Assembly: GCA_913009865.1 (NCBI GenBank)
Contig: CAJVYK010000004.1
Span: 1 to 28,151 of the forward strand
Source: an uncultured bacterium
GTDB lineage: Bacteria; Planctomycetota; Phycisphaerae; Sedimentisphaerales; Anaerobacaceae
Length of the DNA: 28,151 nt
Reading direction: 5' to 3'
The position numbers and the translations under genes are program-made. Under the pieces are notes generated by a model, which did no database searches, was not told the DNA's origin, and saw only the letters and a program-made list of their open reading frames with translations. The first letter of the stretch is position 1; each line of letters starts with the position of its first letter. Below are positions 1 through 6,971 of the stretch, piece after piece.

Positions 1-204
1 TTGTTGGACTGGCTGCGATATAAAAACTTCTACCAAAAATTCGATGCCCTTGAGTTCCTTATATTAGGACTAATGTTTGGATATGTGGGAATAACAGGGT
101 GGCTCAAGTATCGTAAAAGAAGGAAGGCAGAACATTATTCACAAGAAAATGTGATAGAAGAAAAAGCGAACGAGGTGAGCAATGGCAAAGGCACATGTTT
201 ATAA
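1..204 (+). CDS. Small single-pass membrane protein, probably 5'-partial
   Basis: I do not recognise this protein. The frame is open to the window edge, and the first codons (TTG TTG) may be internal, so the true start may lie upstream. One hydrophobic stretch, about residues 18-35 (FLILGLMFGYVGITGWL), is followed by a basic KYRKRRK segment and then an acidic tail, which suggests a single helix with a cytoplasmic C-terminus by the positive-inside rule. The last 23 bases overlap the start of leuD in another frame, and leuD's Shine-Dalgarno lies inside this gene, so the two are likely translationally coupled. In many genomes leuC precedes leuD; it is not visible here and could lie further upstream. 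Confidence 0.45.
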   Translation: MLDWLRYKNFYQKFDALEFLILGLMFGYVGITGWLKYRKRRKAEHYSQENVIEEKANEVSNGKGTCL

Positions 205-670
205 CAGAGACCACATAAACACCGATGAGATTATACCGGCTCGCTATCTTAATACCGATGACCGGGCTGAGTTGGCGAAGCATTGTCTCGAGGATTTAGA
301 CCCTGACTTCGTTAATAAGGTACAGCCGGGCGATTGTATAGTTGCCGGCGAGGATTTCGGCTGCGGCTCGTCCAGAGAACACGCCGTCTGGGCCATTCGC
401 GGTGCCGGAGTTGTTACTGTCATCGCAAAATCTTTCGCCCGAATCTTCTATCGTAACGCTATCAATAACGGCTTTTATTTGATTGAGCTGCCCGAAGCTC
501 CTGAAAAAATCAGCGACGGCGACGAGCTGGAAATTGATTATAAAAACGGCTTAATAAAAAATGAGACAGCTGGTATTGATATTGAGTTTAATCCGCTGCC
601 GGACTTCGCTTTGGAGATAATCAACGCCGGCGGCTTGTTGGAGCATATAACCAAAAGAACCACGGATTAA
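182..670 (+). CDS. leuD: 3-isopropylmalate dehydratase small subunit (LeuD/HacB type)
   Basis: Small swivel subunit of isopropylmalate isomerase, which works with LeuC to convert 2- to 3-isopropylmalate in leucine synthesis in the cytoplasm. Its 162 residues match the short archaeal/HacB-like class. The family signature is clear: an N-terminal INTDEIIPARYL segment, the GEDFGCGSSREHAVWA loop near residues 57-72 that contacts substrate, then KSFARIFYRNAINNGF. The ATG at 182 has a GAGGTGAG ribosome site just upstream, inside the preceding ORF. The last three residues and the stop (ACC ACG GAT TAA) are not leuD sequence by origin: they lie in the left inverted repeat of the inserted GxxExxY unit, so the insertion reset the C-terminus. 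leuB follows only after that 1.5-kb unit. Confidence 0.95.
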   Translation: MAKAHVYNRDHINTDEIIPARYLNTDDRAELAKHCLEDLDPDFVNKVQPGDCIVAGEDFGCGSSREHAVWAIRGAGVVTVIAKSFARIFYRNAINNGFYLIELPEAPEKISDGDELEIDYKNGLIKNETAGIDIEFNPLPDFALEIINAGGLLEHITKRTTD

Positions 671-690
671 CACGGATTTTCACGGATTAT
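658..690 (+). repeat. Left inverted array of GxxExxY unit 1
   Basis: Three tandem ~10-nt words of the CACGGATTAA type. This is a perfect reverse complement of 2136-2168. It contains the leuD stop codon (668-670). Confidence 0.9.
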
Positions 691-705
691 TAAAAGAATA
701 ATTTT

Positions 706-1083
706 GTGAGTGAACGAGATTTGATACATAGTGAGCTGACAAGGGCTGTCATCGGAGCGGCGATGGAGGTGCATTCAAATCTTGGACCGGGTTTCCTAGA
801 AAGCGTTTATGAAGCAGCTATGGCAATAGAATTCAATCTGCAGAAAGTGCCCTACGAACGCCAGAAGGCAATATCTGTGATGTATAAAGGAGAAAAAGCC
901 AAGGATTTCTTTTGCGATTTTCTGGTCGGCGAGAAAGTACTGGTGGAACTCAAGGCGTTAAAAGCTATTACGAACATCGAAGAAGCACAGATTTTGAATT
1001 ATCTGAAGGCAACGGGACTGCAAGTAGGACTGTTGATAAACTTTGGTGGGCAGTCGTTGAGGTATAAAAGATTGGTGTTGTAA
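706..1083 (+). CDS. GxxExxY protein (PD-(D/E)XK nuclease-fold, PDDEXK_3)
   Basis: A 125-residue member of the GxxExxY family, whose fold belongs to the PD-(D/E)XK nuclease superfamily. Biochemical function is not established. The naming motif is at residues 29-35 (GFLESVY: G29, E32, Y35). The nuclease-like core is D71 (FFCDFLVGEK) followed by E81-L-K83 (VLVELKA), and the C-terminal LNYLKATGLQVGLLINFG block is diagnostic. The length is normal. The start is GTG at 706, with no Shine-Dalgarno sequence; the left repeat array lies just upstream. The gene is inserted between leuD and leuB. Its paralogue at 24256-24624 shares the key residues but is divergent, so the two copies are not a recent duplication. 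Confidence 0.92.
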   Translation: MSERDLIHSELTRAVIGAAMEVHSNLGPGFLESVYEAAMAIEFNLQKVPYERQKAISVMYKGEKAKDFFCDFLVGEKVLVELKALKAITNIEEAQILNYLKATGLQVGLLINFGGQSLRYKRLVL

Positions 1084-1105
1084 ACCACGGATAGACACGG
1101 ATTAG
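1083..1105 (+). repeat. Internal direct decamer array in unit 1
   Basis: Two words (CCACGGATAGA, CACGGATTAG) in the same orientation as the left end. They start in the GxxExxY stop codon and end 3 nt before the ATG of the next gene. Each gene of the unit is therefore preceded by a like-oriented array. Confidence 0.85.
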
Positions 1106-1108
1106 AAA

Positions 1109-2098
1109 ATGAAATCCTGTATCTCTAAGATCAGAAAACTGATAAATAAGCCCATTTTAAAAAGCTTATTATCAGAAGACCATAGAAATTGGAACCTTAT
1201 GTGTGGCAGTCTTGATACGCTTGAGTCGGCTCAACTGGCAATAGATTCCTATAGTTGCCTCAATAAAGACAATATCAAAGATATCGGAAAACATTTAATA
1301 ATCTATGGCCTTTTTCAGGCACTTTATGTTCAACAGGATTCCGTATTAAACTTGTGTAAATCAATGGGCACCACTTTGCCTAAGGGAGAGGATATTAAGA
1401 ACAAATATCCAGAACTTTATGAAATTAGGCAATTACGCAATAAAGGTATTGGGCACCCAACCCCAAACGAGAGAGATAAAACAAAAAACACTCATAGCAT
1501 GTTGATAGATAATGATTCTATCGAACTATTTAGCTATACTGAAACAGGAGAGTTTAGTTTTGCCAAATATAAGATTTCAGAACGTATTGAAAAACAGAAC
1601 CAATCGCTTTGTGAGATTCTTCAGAAAGTTATTGATAAAATGGCTTCAATCGAGAAAAAACATAAGGATAAATATAAGCAAAACAAATTAAGAGAATGTT
1701 TCCCAGACGACTCTCAATATTGTATCGGCAAGATATTTGAAGCCATAAATCTTATAGACGATCAAGGCCAAAGAGAGACGGCATCGCAAAGAATTGGAAG
1801 AAAAGACGGAATAAGTTTGGCATTATCCAACACCAAGAATTTGATAGAAGCGATTGAAAAATTTGACGGAGAAATCAAAAAAAGAGGTTTGCAAGGGGAT
1901 GATGTCGTTTTTGTTCGCCTCGAAATTGAGTATTCTAAATATCCCCTTGAAAAACTCAAGAAATACTTCAGCTCAGAATCAAAAAGTTCTATCAATTCAC
2001 AAGATGCTCGTGCATACGCAGATTCTGCAAGAGAGCATATACTTGATTTAATAAAACATGCTGAGAATTTAGATGGTGAGTACATGAGTACTGCTTAA
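1109..2098 (+). CDS. HEPN-like hypothetical protein, cargo of the GxxExxY unit
   Basis: A 329-residue protein without a clear assigned function. The segment near residues 65-118 (LIIYGLFQALYVQQDSV, later IRQLRNKGIGHPTPN) resembles a family of HEPN-like hypothetical proteins. R110-N111-x4-H116 fits the Rx4-6H motif of HEPN ribonucleases, which are common in toxin and abortive-infection systems. The rest is lysine-rich and probably helical, with a second helical half (about 190-329) that I cannot assign. There is no signal peptide or membrane helix. It is visibly more A+T-rich than leuD and leuB, which fits foreign origin. No Shine-Dalgarno precedes the ATG; the spacer is the internal repeat array. 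No partner antitoxin is evident unless the GxxExxY protein plays that part, which is speculation. Confidence 0.6.
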   Translation: MKSCISKIRKLINKPILKSLLSEDHRNWNLMCGSLDTLESAQLAIDSYSCLNKDNIKDIGKHLIIYGLFQALYVQQDSVLNLCKSMGTTLPKGEDIKNKYPELYEIRQLRNKGIGHPTPNERDKTKNTHSMLIDNDSIELFSYTETGEFSFAKYKISERIEKQNQSLCEILQKVIDKMASIEKKHKDKYKQNKLRECFPDDSQYCIGKIFEAINLIDDQGQRETASQRIGRKDGISLALSNTKNLIEAIEKFDGEIKKRGLQGDDVVFVRLEIEYSKYPLEKLKKYFSSESKSSINSQDARAYADSAREHILDLIKHAENLDGEYMSTA

Positions 2099-2135
2099 AT
2101 ATGAGGAACGGCTATGTATTTTTATTGAAAATTTT

Positions 2136-2168
2136 ATAATCCGTGAAAATCCGTGTTAATCCGTGGTT
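2136..2168 (-). repeat. Right inverted array of GxxExxY unit 1
   Basis: Exact reverse complement of 658-690, again three ~10-nt words. It ends 18 nt before the preferred leuB start. A GTG inside it (2163) is in frame with leuB and could mislead start calling. Confidence 0.9.
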
Positions 2169-2186
2169 AAGAAAGGAATGCGACAG

Positions 2187-3266
2187 ATGTACAAGATTGC
2201 TGTAATACCCGGCGATGGGACAGGGCCGGAAGTAACCGCTGAAGCGGTGAAGGTATTAAAAACCGCTGCCGACAAATTCAACTTCAAAGTCGATTTGGCC
2301 GAGTTCGATTTCGGCGGTGAAAGATATAAAAGAACCGGCGAAACCCTGCCGGAAGCGGGTGTCGAAGAGCTGCGTCAATTCGACTCAATCCTGTTAGGCG
2401 CAATCGGCCATCCCGACGTAGCGCCGGGAATTCTGGAAAAGGGAATACTCTTAAAAGCCCGCTTCGAGCTGGACCAATATATCAACTTGCGCCCCGTCAA
2501 GCTCTTCCCCGGCGTGGAGACGCCGCTAAAAGATAAAGGCCCGGACGATATAGACTACGTTGTGGTTCGCGAAAATACCGGCGACCTTTATACCGGCACG
2601 GGCGGCTTCACAATGAAAGGAACACCAAACGAAGTAGCTGTGCAATCAGCTGTCTATACTCGCTTTCTGGTTGACCGCTGCCTAAAATACGCATTCGAGT
2701 ACGCACGCAAATACGGCAAAAAGGCACGCAATAGAGGCGATAAAAATACGCTCGCACTGTGCGGCAAAACCAACGTGCTGACCTATATCTACGACCTCTG
2801 GGAACGCGCCTTTAATGAAATGGGCGAAGCTGAATATCCCGACATTACAAGAGAATACTACCACGTTGACGCCACCTGTATGTGGATGGTCAAGAACCCT
2901 GAGTGGTTCGACGTTATTGTTACCGGCAATATGTTCGGCGATATTATCACCGACCTTGGCGCGATAACTCAGGGCGGTATGGGCATCGCAGCCGGCGGAA
3001 ATATCAATCCCGAAGGCGTTAGTATGTTCGAGCCGATTGGCGGAAGCGCACCGAAATATACCGGCAAAGGTGTTATCAACCCATTGGCTGCCATTTGCGC
3101 AGCGCAGATGATGCTAAATACACTCGGTGAAGAAGAAGCCGGCGACGCAGTGGAAAAAGCTGTGATGTTCGTAACCGCTAATAAGTTAAAATCGCTGGCA
3201 GCAGGCAAAATGGGCTACTCCACCAGCGAAGTCGGTGACCTGGTCGCAGAAAAAGTTGCCGAGTAA
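2187..3266 (+). CDS. leuB: 3-isopropylmalate dehydrogenase (isocitrate/isopropylmalate dehydrogenase family)
   Basis: Oxidatively decarboxylates 3-isopropylmalate to 2-oxoisocaproate with NAD, the third step of leucine synthesis. It is 359 residues from the ATG at 2187, typical for the family. Visible landmarks are the N-terminal MYKIAVIPGDGTGPEV, the substrate-binding arginine region (YINLRPVKLFPG), VVVRENTGDLYTG, the metal-binding FGDIITDLGA segment and the NAD-site block FEPIGGSAPKYTGKG. I prefer 2187 because AAGGA lies 9 nt upstream. The in-frame GTG at 2163 is within the insertion's inverted repeat and ATG 2178 overlaps the spacer. A tartrate or homoisocitrate dehydrogenase role cannot be excluded by sequence alone, but leuD next door favours LeuB. 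Confidence 0.93.
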   Translation: MYKIAVIPGDGTGPEVTAEAVKVLKTAADKFNFKVDLAEFDFGGERYKRTGETLPEAGVEELRQFDSILLGAIGHPDVAPGILEKGILLKARFELDQYINLRPVKLFPGVETPLKDKGPDDIDYVVVRENTGDLYTGTGGFTMKGTPNEVAVQSAVYTRFLVDRCLKYAFEYARKYGKKARNRGDKNTLALCGKTNVLTYIYDLWERAFNEMGEAEYPDITREYYHVDATCMWMVKNPEWFDVIVTGNMFGDIITDLGAITQGGMGIAAGGNINPEGVSMFEPIGGSAPKYTGKGVINPLAAICAAQMMLNTLGEEEAGDAVEKAVMFVTANKLKSLAAGKMGYSTSEVGDLVAEKVAE

Positions 3267-3276
3267 TAAAATCTCA

Positions 3277-3311
3277 GCACGAAGCTCGAAATTCGGATTT
3301 AGGATTTGAAA
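3277..3311 (+). repeat. Heptanucleotide-period array
   Basis: Five 7-nt words in register: GCACGAA, GCTCGAA, ATTCGGA, TTTAGGA, TTTGAAA. It lies between leuB and the DUF6485 gene. Confidence 0.6.
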
Positions 3312-3324
3312 AACGGAGGTTTTT

Positions 3325-3519
3325 ATGGAATGTAAAAAAGATCGTAATTTACAAAGTTGCAATTGCAGTTATCCGGGATGTGACAGGAAGGGAAGGTGCT
3401 GTGAGTGTTTAAACTATCATTTATCATCGAAGCAGTTGCCGGCCTGCTGTTTCCCCGACGAGGTGGAAAAAACTTACGACCGCAGCTTCGCCGCCTTCGC
3501 CAAGGCCTGGGGGCTGTAA
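3325..3519 (+). CDS. DUF6485-like Cys-rich small protein
   Basis: A 64-residue cytosolic protein with nine cysteines (C3, C12, C14, C19, C25, C26, C28, C41, C42) grouped in CxC, CCxC and CC pairs, which suggests metal binding. The pattern (CNCSYPGCxRKGxCCECLxYH, then LPACCFPDEVEKTYDRSF) matches the DUF6485 family. No function is established. A good GGAGGT site lies just upstream of the ATG. It follows leuB in the same direction after a repeat array and may be read from the same transcript, though nothing links it to leucine synthesis. Confidence 0.8.
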   Translation: MECKKDRNLQSCNCSYPGCDRKGRCCECLNYHLSSKQLPACCFPDEVEKTYDRSFAAFAKAWGL

Positions 3520-3523
3520 AATA

Positions 3524-3551
3524 TTCAAACTGACCGAGGGGTCAGTTTGAA
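3524..3551. terminator. Perfect 12-bp hairpin between convergent genes
   Basis: TTCAAACTGACC (3524-3535) and GGTCAGTTTGAA (3540-3551) form a 12-bp stem with a GAGG loop. It lies between the 3' end of the leu gene group and the 3' end of the opposing sigma-factor operon. Only short T or A runs flank it, so termination in both directions is plausible but not certain. Confidence 0.55.
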
Positions 3552-3587
3552 AACGCAAAAATCAAAATGTAAAATGCAAAATTGTGG
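3552..3587 (+). repeat. A-rich heptamer array ending in TTGTGG
   Basis: Words AAACGCA, AAAATCA, AAATGTA, AAATGCA repeat every 7 nt and end in AATTGTGGA, the same junction as the fold-back repeats at 18838 and 23849. It is followed to about 3643 by a degenerate CGCTTCGCTGGC...CTCCGCTCAAAATGACA stretch like common REP-type intergenic repeats. Confidence 0.6.
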
Positions 3588-3727
3588 AACCGCTTCGCTG
3601 GCTATTTTAATAGCTTCCTCGGCTCCGCTCAAAATGACAAACTTCTCTTAATGCCATTATTAAGAATCACACCGCAAAAAAACCAAGCTAAACAAGCCCG
3701 GCTTGTAGGTTCATAACACCGTATCTG

Positions 3728-5407
3728 CTATTCCGAAGACAGTTTTTCAAGTTCAGCCAACTTCTCAGCGGTAACATTTTCGGCAGTTAAATCGCCGAAA
3801 ATTACCCTGTACTCATCATCCGAAATCTTCCACCGCATCAGCACTTTACCGCTGTCTTCGATCGTAATCTTATCGCCATAGTAGGCGACGTCTTGCTTTT
3901 CCCGGACTAATTTATTGTAGAAAGCACTTGCAAAGAAAATATCCTGTGCTTTCTTTTTCCGTTCATCTTCTGGAGTTCCGCTCCACTTTGACCCTAAGGC
4001 ATCGGCTTGCTTTATCGTTGTTTTCGCATCAAGCTTAGTCGGATACCGCCCACCCGAAAGGTCAAGAAAAACAGCCAGGCCTTTGATTAAATCTTTCTCA
4101 TTCAGGTTCAGCATTCTCATCACTAACCCCCGCTTGCCTGCCGGTATTTTTGCCCCGCTTAGTTTGATTGCTTTATTGAGTAACTTTTCTTTGTCGACTA
4201 CATTTTCTGTTTTCAAGTCGCCGTAAATCACTCTATACTCATCATCGGATATCCTCCATCGCATTAGGACAGCGTCTGCATCTTCAGCCGTAACCGTATC
4301 GCCATAGTACTGTGGTTTTTTGCCTTCCTGTTCCAACTGGGCGTAAAATGCGCAGGCCGTATTCACTTTCAGGAAATTTCCCCGCTCCTGGTCGGTTGGC
4401 GGTCTATCATATTTTTGTTGCCATAATTGCTGCATCTGCCTTGCCACGGTCATCGAGGCCATACTGCTGGGATATTTGCCATCCGAAAGTTCAGCAAAGA
4501 ACTGCAAACCCTCAATCATTACATCCTCATCAGCATCCGGCAATTTCATCTCTGCCATCAAGCTGTAATCGGCGGGTATGTTCGGCTCAAATATGGTAGG
4601 GTCAAGCTCTACATCCCATTGGAACTGATCCATAACCATTTTTGTGCGCACCTTTCCGCCTGCAGCAACGCCCTCTATTTCCATCAGTACCGGCCAGTCG
4701 GTTTCCACATCGACCCACAACCTGCCCAGCGCACTCTCGAACATACCGCCTCCTATTTTCGGGCTGTCAACCTCGATGCCCTCGACCTCTACACCATTGA
4801 TTACGTCTCGGCCTAATTCTGTATATTCAACCGATGTGAAGAGCTTTATGAATTCTCTGGGGTCTTTGTCTTTCCCTTGCATTCTGTTGAACTGTTCTTG
4901 CGTTAATAACATACGCATATATTTCTTGGCTTCAGGTAGGACTGTGATGACAACATTCTTTGCCGCAGGTGAATAGGTTATCGACATCACTTTGTCGTTG
5001 ATATATGTATCCATTCGGCTGCCGTATTTCGAGGAGTTGTACACTATCATTTCCGCCTCTGGATATGCCCCTTTGCTGTCAAATCCAGTTGCTTTCGCCT
5101 GTAGCCTGAATACATACGACTGAATTTGTTCGACATTCTTGACCACATCGGCCCAAACCACACTTGCGCCATCGATTGAGCCGCCAAATTGATTTATGCC
5201 TATCATTACCGCAATAATTATCACCGCAGCGGCGGCGAGTTTTGTAATTGGGTTTTTCACGATATCACTCCATAAAATATGCTGCGTTGAAGGCGTTAAA
5301 GTTTTGCTGAAATTTCCAGACGTTTCTTCGGCGATTCTGTGCACTTCGGCCGGCACATCTTCGCAGGCCAGATTTTGTAAAATGTTTTCGATTCTTTCGT
5401 TATTCAT
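3728..5407 (-). CDS. Membrane-anchored anti-sigma-like protein with duplicated C-terminal module
   Basis: A 559-residue protein whose gene overlaps the ECF sigma gene by 8 nt, so it is probably the cognate regulator. Residues 1-50 are a soluble N-terminal region, one helix spans about 56-73 (KLAAAAVIIIAVMIGINQF), and a planctomycete-type WADVVKNVEQIQSYVFRL segment opens the outer part. Residues about 95-280 look like a LolA/outer-membrane-lipoprotein-sorting-type beta domain. Two homologous modules follow, about 295-405 and 438-546. Each starts GLxxFxxLSxGxYP and ends VLMRWxISDDEYRVIxGDLxxENV. No zinc-anti-sigma HxxxCxxC motif is seen. The assignment as anti-sigma rests on gene coupling and topology; the external module function is unknown. 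Confidence 0.7.
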   Translation of the reverse strand: MNNERIENILQNLACEDVPAEVHRIAEETSGNFSKTLTPSTQHILWSDIVKNPITKLAAAAVIIIAVMIGINQFGGSIDGASVVWADVVKNVEQIQSYVFRLQAKATGFDSKGAYPEAEMIVYNSSKYGSRMDTYINDKVMSITYSPAAKNVVITVLPEAKKYMRMLLTQEQFNRMQGKDKDPREFIKLFTSVEYTELGRDVINGVEVEGIEVDSPKIGGGMFESALGRLWVDVETDWPVLMEIEGVAAGGKVRTKMVMDQFQWDVELDPTIFEPNIPADYSLMAEMKLPDADEDVMIEGLQFFAELSDGKYPSSMASMTVARQMQQLWQQKYDRPPTDQERGNFLKVNTACAFYAQLEQEGKKPQYYGDTVTAEDADAVLMRWRISDDEYRVIYGDLKTENVVDKEKLLNKAIKLSGAKIPAGKRGLVMRMLNLNEKDLIKGLAVFLDLSGGRYPTKLDAKTTIKQADALGSKWSGTPEDERKKKAQDIFFASAFYNKLVREKQDVAYYGDKITIEDSGKVLMRWKISDDEYRVIFGDLTAENVTAEKLAELEKLSSE

Positions 5408-5897
5408 TTCCCAACCTGCCTTTCAAAGCCGCCAATGCCTTGGACACATTCGACCTTGCCCCCGCCTTGCTGCACTTTAACTTTTGAGCGATAGCGTTAT
5501 AATCTGTTTGCTCTAAGTATCGCATCACTATCGCTTTGCCCTGCTTGGCTGGAAGCTGCGCTATCGCTCGTCTTACTTTCCAGACCAATTCATTTTCACC
5601 GGCCCTTCGGGCTGGGTCTTTTTCAACAACGACCTGATTTGGACCGATTTGGCCGTCTTTGCCGATTCTGTTTCGCCAGGCCGCTGAATTTGCCGAAAGA
5701 GCGATTCTGTAGATGTAAGCGCCTGCCTTTTTGCCGTTGAGCTTTTCGACGTTCCGCCACATCCCTAACAGAGCATACTGCAGGGCCTCAGTGAAAAGCT
5801 CCCTGTCGCCGGTCAGCTTCCAGAGAACCGACGTTAAAAACCCGGCATATTCAGCTCTTACCTGCTTGAAAATATCCACACGCCTGGCATACTTCAT
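5400..5897 (-). CDS. ECF-type RNA polymerase sigma factor
   Basis: A 165-residue sigma-70-family extracytoplasmic-function factor that redirects RNA polymerase to a regulon. Region 2 spans about residues 10-78 (DRELFTEALQYALLGMWRNV, then AYIYRIALSANSAAWRNR). Region 4 spans about 105-160, with LPAKQGKAIVMRYLEQTDYNAIAQKL and an HTH KCSKAGARSNVSKAL. Regions 1 and 3 are absent, as expected. The stop overlaps the start of the downstream membrane protein gene, the usual sigma/anti-sigma arrangement. The ATG lacks a strong Shine-Dalgarno (only GAGTAG). I do not see a confident autoregulatory promoter pair upstream. Confidence 0.88.
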   Translation of the reverse strand: MKYARRVDIFKQVRAEYAGFLTSVLWKLTGDRELFTEALQYALLGMWRNVEKLNGKKAGAYIYRIALSANSAAWRNRIGKDGQIGPNQVVVEKDPARRAGENELVWKVRRAIAQLPAKQGKAIVMRYLEQTDYNAIAQKLKCSKAGARSNVSKALAALKGRLGNE

Positions 5898-5990
5898 TCA
5901 CTACTCGCTAATTTCGGTAACAATCGAACATATTCAGCATCCACTACATAATAACTGCCGAGAGTTGATATTGTGTAAAGCTTTTTGCGC

Positions 5991-6015
5991 AAAAAAAACC
6001 CCAGTGAAACTGGGG
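5991..6015 (-). terminator. Intrinsic terminator of the HD-purC operon
   Basis: On the minus strand a CCCCAGT/ACTGGGG 7-bp stem with a 3-nt loop is followed by eight T residues (A run at 5991-5998). It lies about 50 nt past the purC stop. Confidence 0.88.
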
Positions 6016-6066
6016 GCTAACCATATTTGAGATTGCTTCGTCACGATAGGTCGGGACTCGCAATGG

Positions 6067-6966
6067 CTAAATATCGAACTCGAATTTTTTGCCCGTTAGT
6101 TTCTCATAAGCTTCTATGTACTTGTCGCTGGTCTTTTGCGCAATATCATCAGGCAATTCGACTCCCGGGCCGGATTTGTCGAAGTTTATACTCTCAAGGT
6201 AATTGCGAACAAACTGCTTATCGAAACTTTCCTGGTCCCTGCCCGCTTCGTATTTATCAGCCGGCCAGAAGCGTGAAGAGTCCGGCGTCAAAACCTCATC
6301 AATCAAAATAATTCTGCCATTAACAATACCCCACTCGAACTTGGTATCAGCTAAAATTATCCCTTTGCTCTCGGCATACTCGCTTGCCTTTTTGAAAATC
6401 TCTATACTTTTGTCCCGCACATAATGAGCATGCTCCTGGCCGATAGTATCGACACATCGCTCGAAACTGATATTCTCATCGTGCTCGCCAAACTCGGCCT
6501 TGGTGGCCGGCGTAAATATTAACTCCGGCAGTTTCTCGCACTGCTTTAAGCCGGCCGGCAGCTTCTGCCCGCAAACGCTTTGGGTCTGTTCGTATTCCTT
6601 CCAGCCAGAGCCGGCCAGGTATCCGCGCACTACGCACTCAACCGGCAGAACATCAACCTTTTTAACCAGCATACTTCGCCCTGCCAACTGCTCGCCGCAA
6701 TCGCAGAACGGCTGAGGAAATTTATTTATATCGTCACTGATTAAATGGTGCTCTATCTCACCTCCGAGAAAATCAAACCAGAACCGTGAAATCTGCGTCA
6801 AGACAATTCCCTTAAAAGGGATGCCGTTGGCCATAACCACATCGAAGGCACTTATCCTGTCGGTGGCAACTATCAGCAGTTTATCACCCAAATCGTATAT
6901 GTCGCGAACCTTGCCACGTTTCGGCTCAATACCTGCTATGCTTGTCTGTAAAATAACATTCGCCAT
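6067..6966 (-). CDS. purC: Phosphoribosylaminoimidazole-succinocarboxamide synthase (SAICAR synthase)
   Basis: Joins CAIR and aspartate with ATP to make SAICAR in de novo purine synthesis. It is 299 residues from the chosen start, in the family range for the longer, yeast-like class. Signatures are GKVRDIYD (about 18-25), the ATDRISAFD segment, ADTKFEWG (about 206-213) and LIDEVLTPDSSRFW (about 221-234). A longer in-frame reading begins at 6996, but the ATG at 6966 has an AGGAGGAG site 8 nt upstream and matches the usual MANVILQT-type N-terminus. It starts 5 nt after the stop of the HD-domain gene, so the two are cotranscribed. The terminator follows directly. Confidence 0.95.
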   Translation of the reverse strand: MANVILQTSIAGIEPKRGKVRDIYDLGDKLLIVATDRISAFDVVMANGIPFKGIVLTQISRFWFDFLGGEIEHHLISDDINKFPQPFCDCGEQLAGRSMLVKKVDVLPVECVVRGYLAGSGWKEYEQTQSVCGQKLPAGLKQCEKLPELIFTPATKAEFGEHDENISFERCVDTIGQEHAHYVRDKSIEIFKKASEYAESKGIILADTKFEWGIVNGRIILIDEVLTPDSSRFWPADKYEAGRDQESFDKQFVRNYLESINFDKSGPGVELPDDIAQKTSDKYIEAYEKLTGKKFEFDI

Positions 6967-6971
6967 AATAA

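Larger units (their letters stand above)
658..2168 (+). mobile_element. GxxExxY/HEPN insertion-like unit with 33-bp perfect inverted ends
   Basis: The stretch between leuD and leuB is bounded by exact 33-nt inverted repeats at 658-690 and 2136-2168. Each end is three near-identical ~10-nt words (CCACGGATTAA, CACGGATTTT, CACGGATTAT). An internal, directly oriented two-word array at 1083-1105 separates the two genes inside. Both genes run in the direction of leuDB. No transposase or recombinase is encoded, and no convincing target duplication is seen (at most AAG on each side). A second unit with related ends occurs at 24194-24660. Mobility is inferred from the inverted ends, the operon interruption and the recurrence; it is not demonstrated. 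Confidence 0.65.

Noticed and set aside
658..690. Decamer arrays considered as a small CRISPR array
   Set aside because: The words are only ~10 nt and adjacent with no spacers, the arrays are inverted around genes, and no cas genes are present.
658..2168. Classical transposon or insertion sequence
   Set aside because: No transposase or recombinase gene is inside, and no convincing target-site duplication flanks either unit (only a possible AAG at unit 1).
4312..4976. Several open frames antisense to the anti-sigma-like gene
   Set aside because: They overlap a well-supported gene, lack ribosome sites and encode no recognisable protein.
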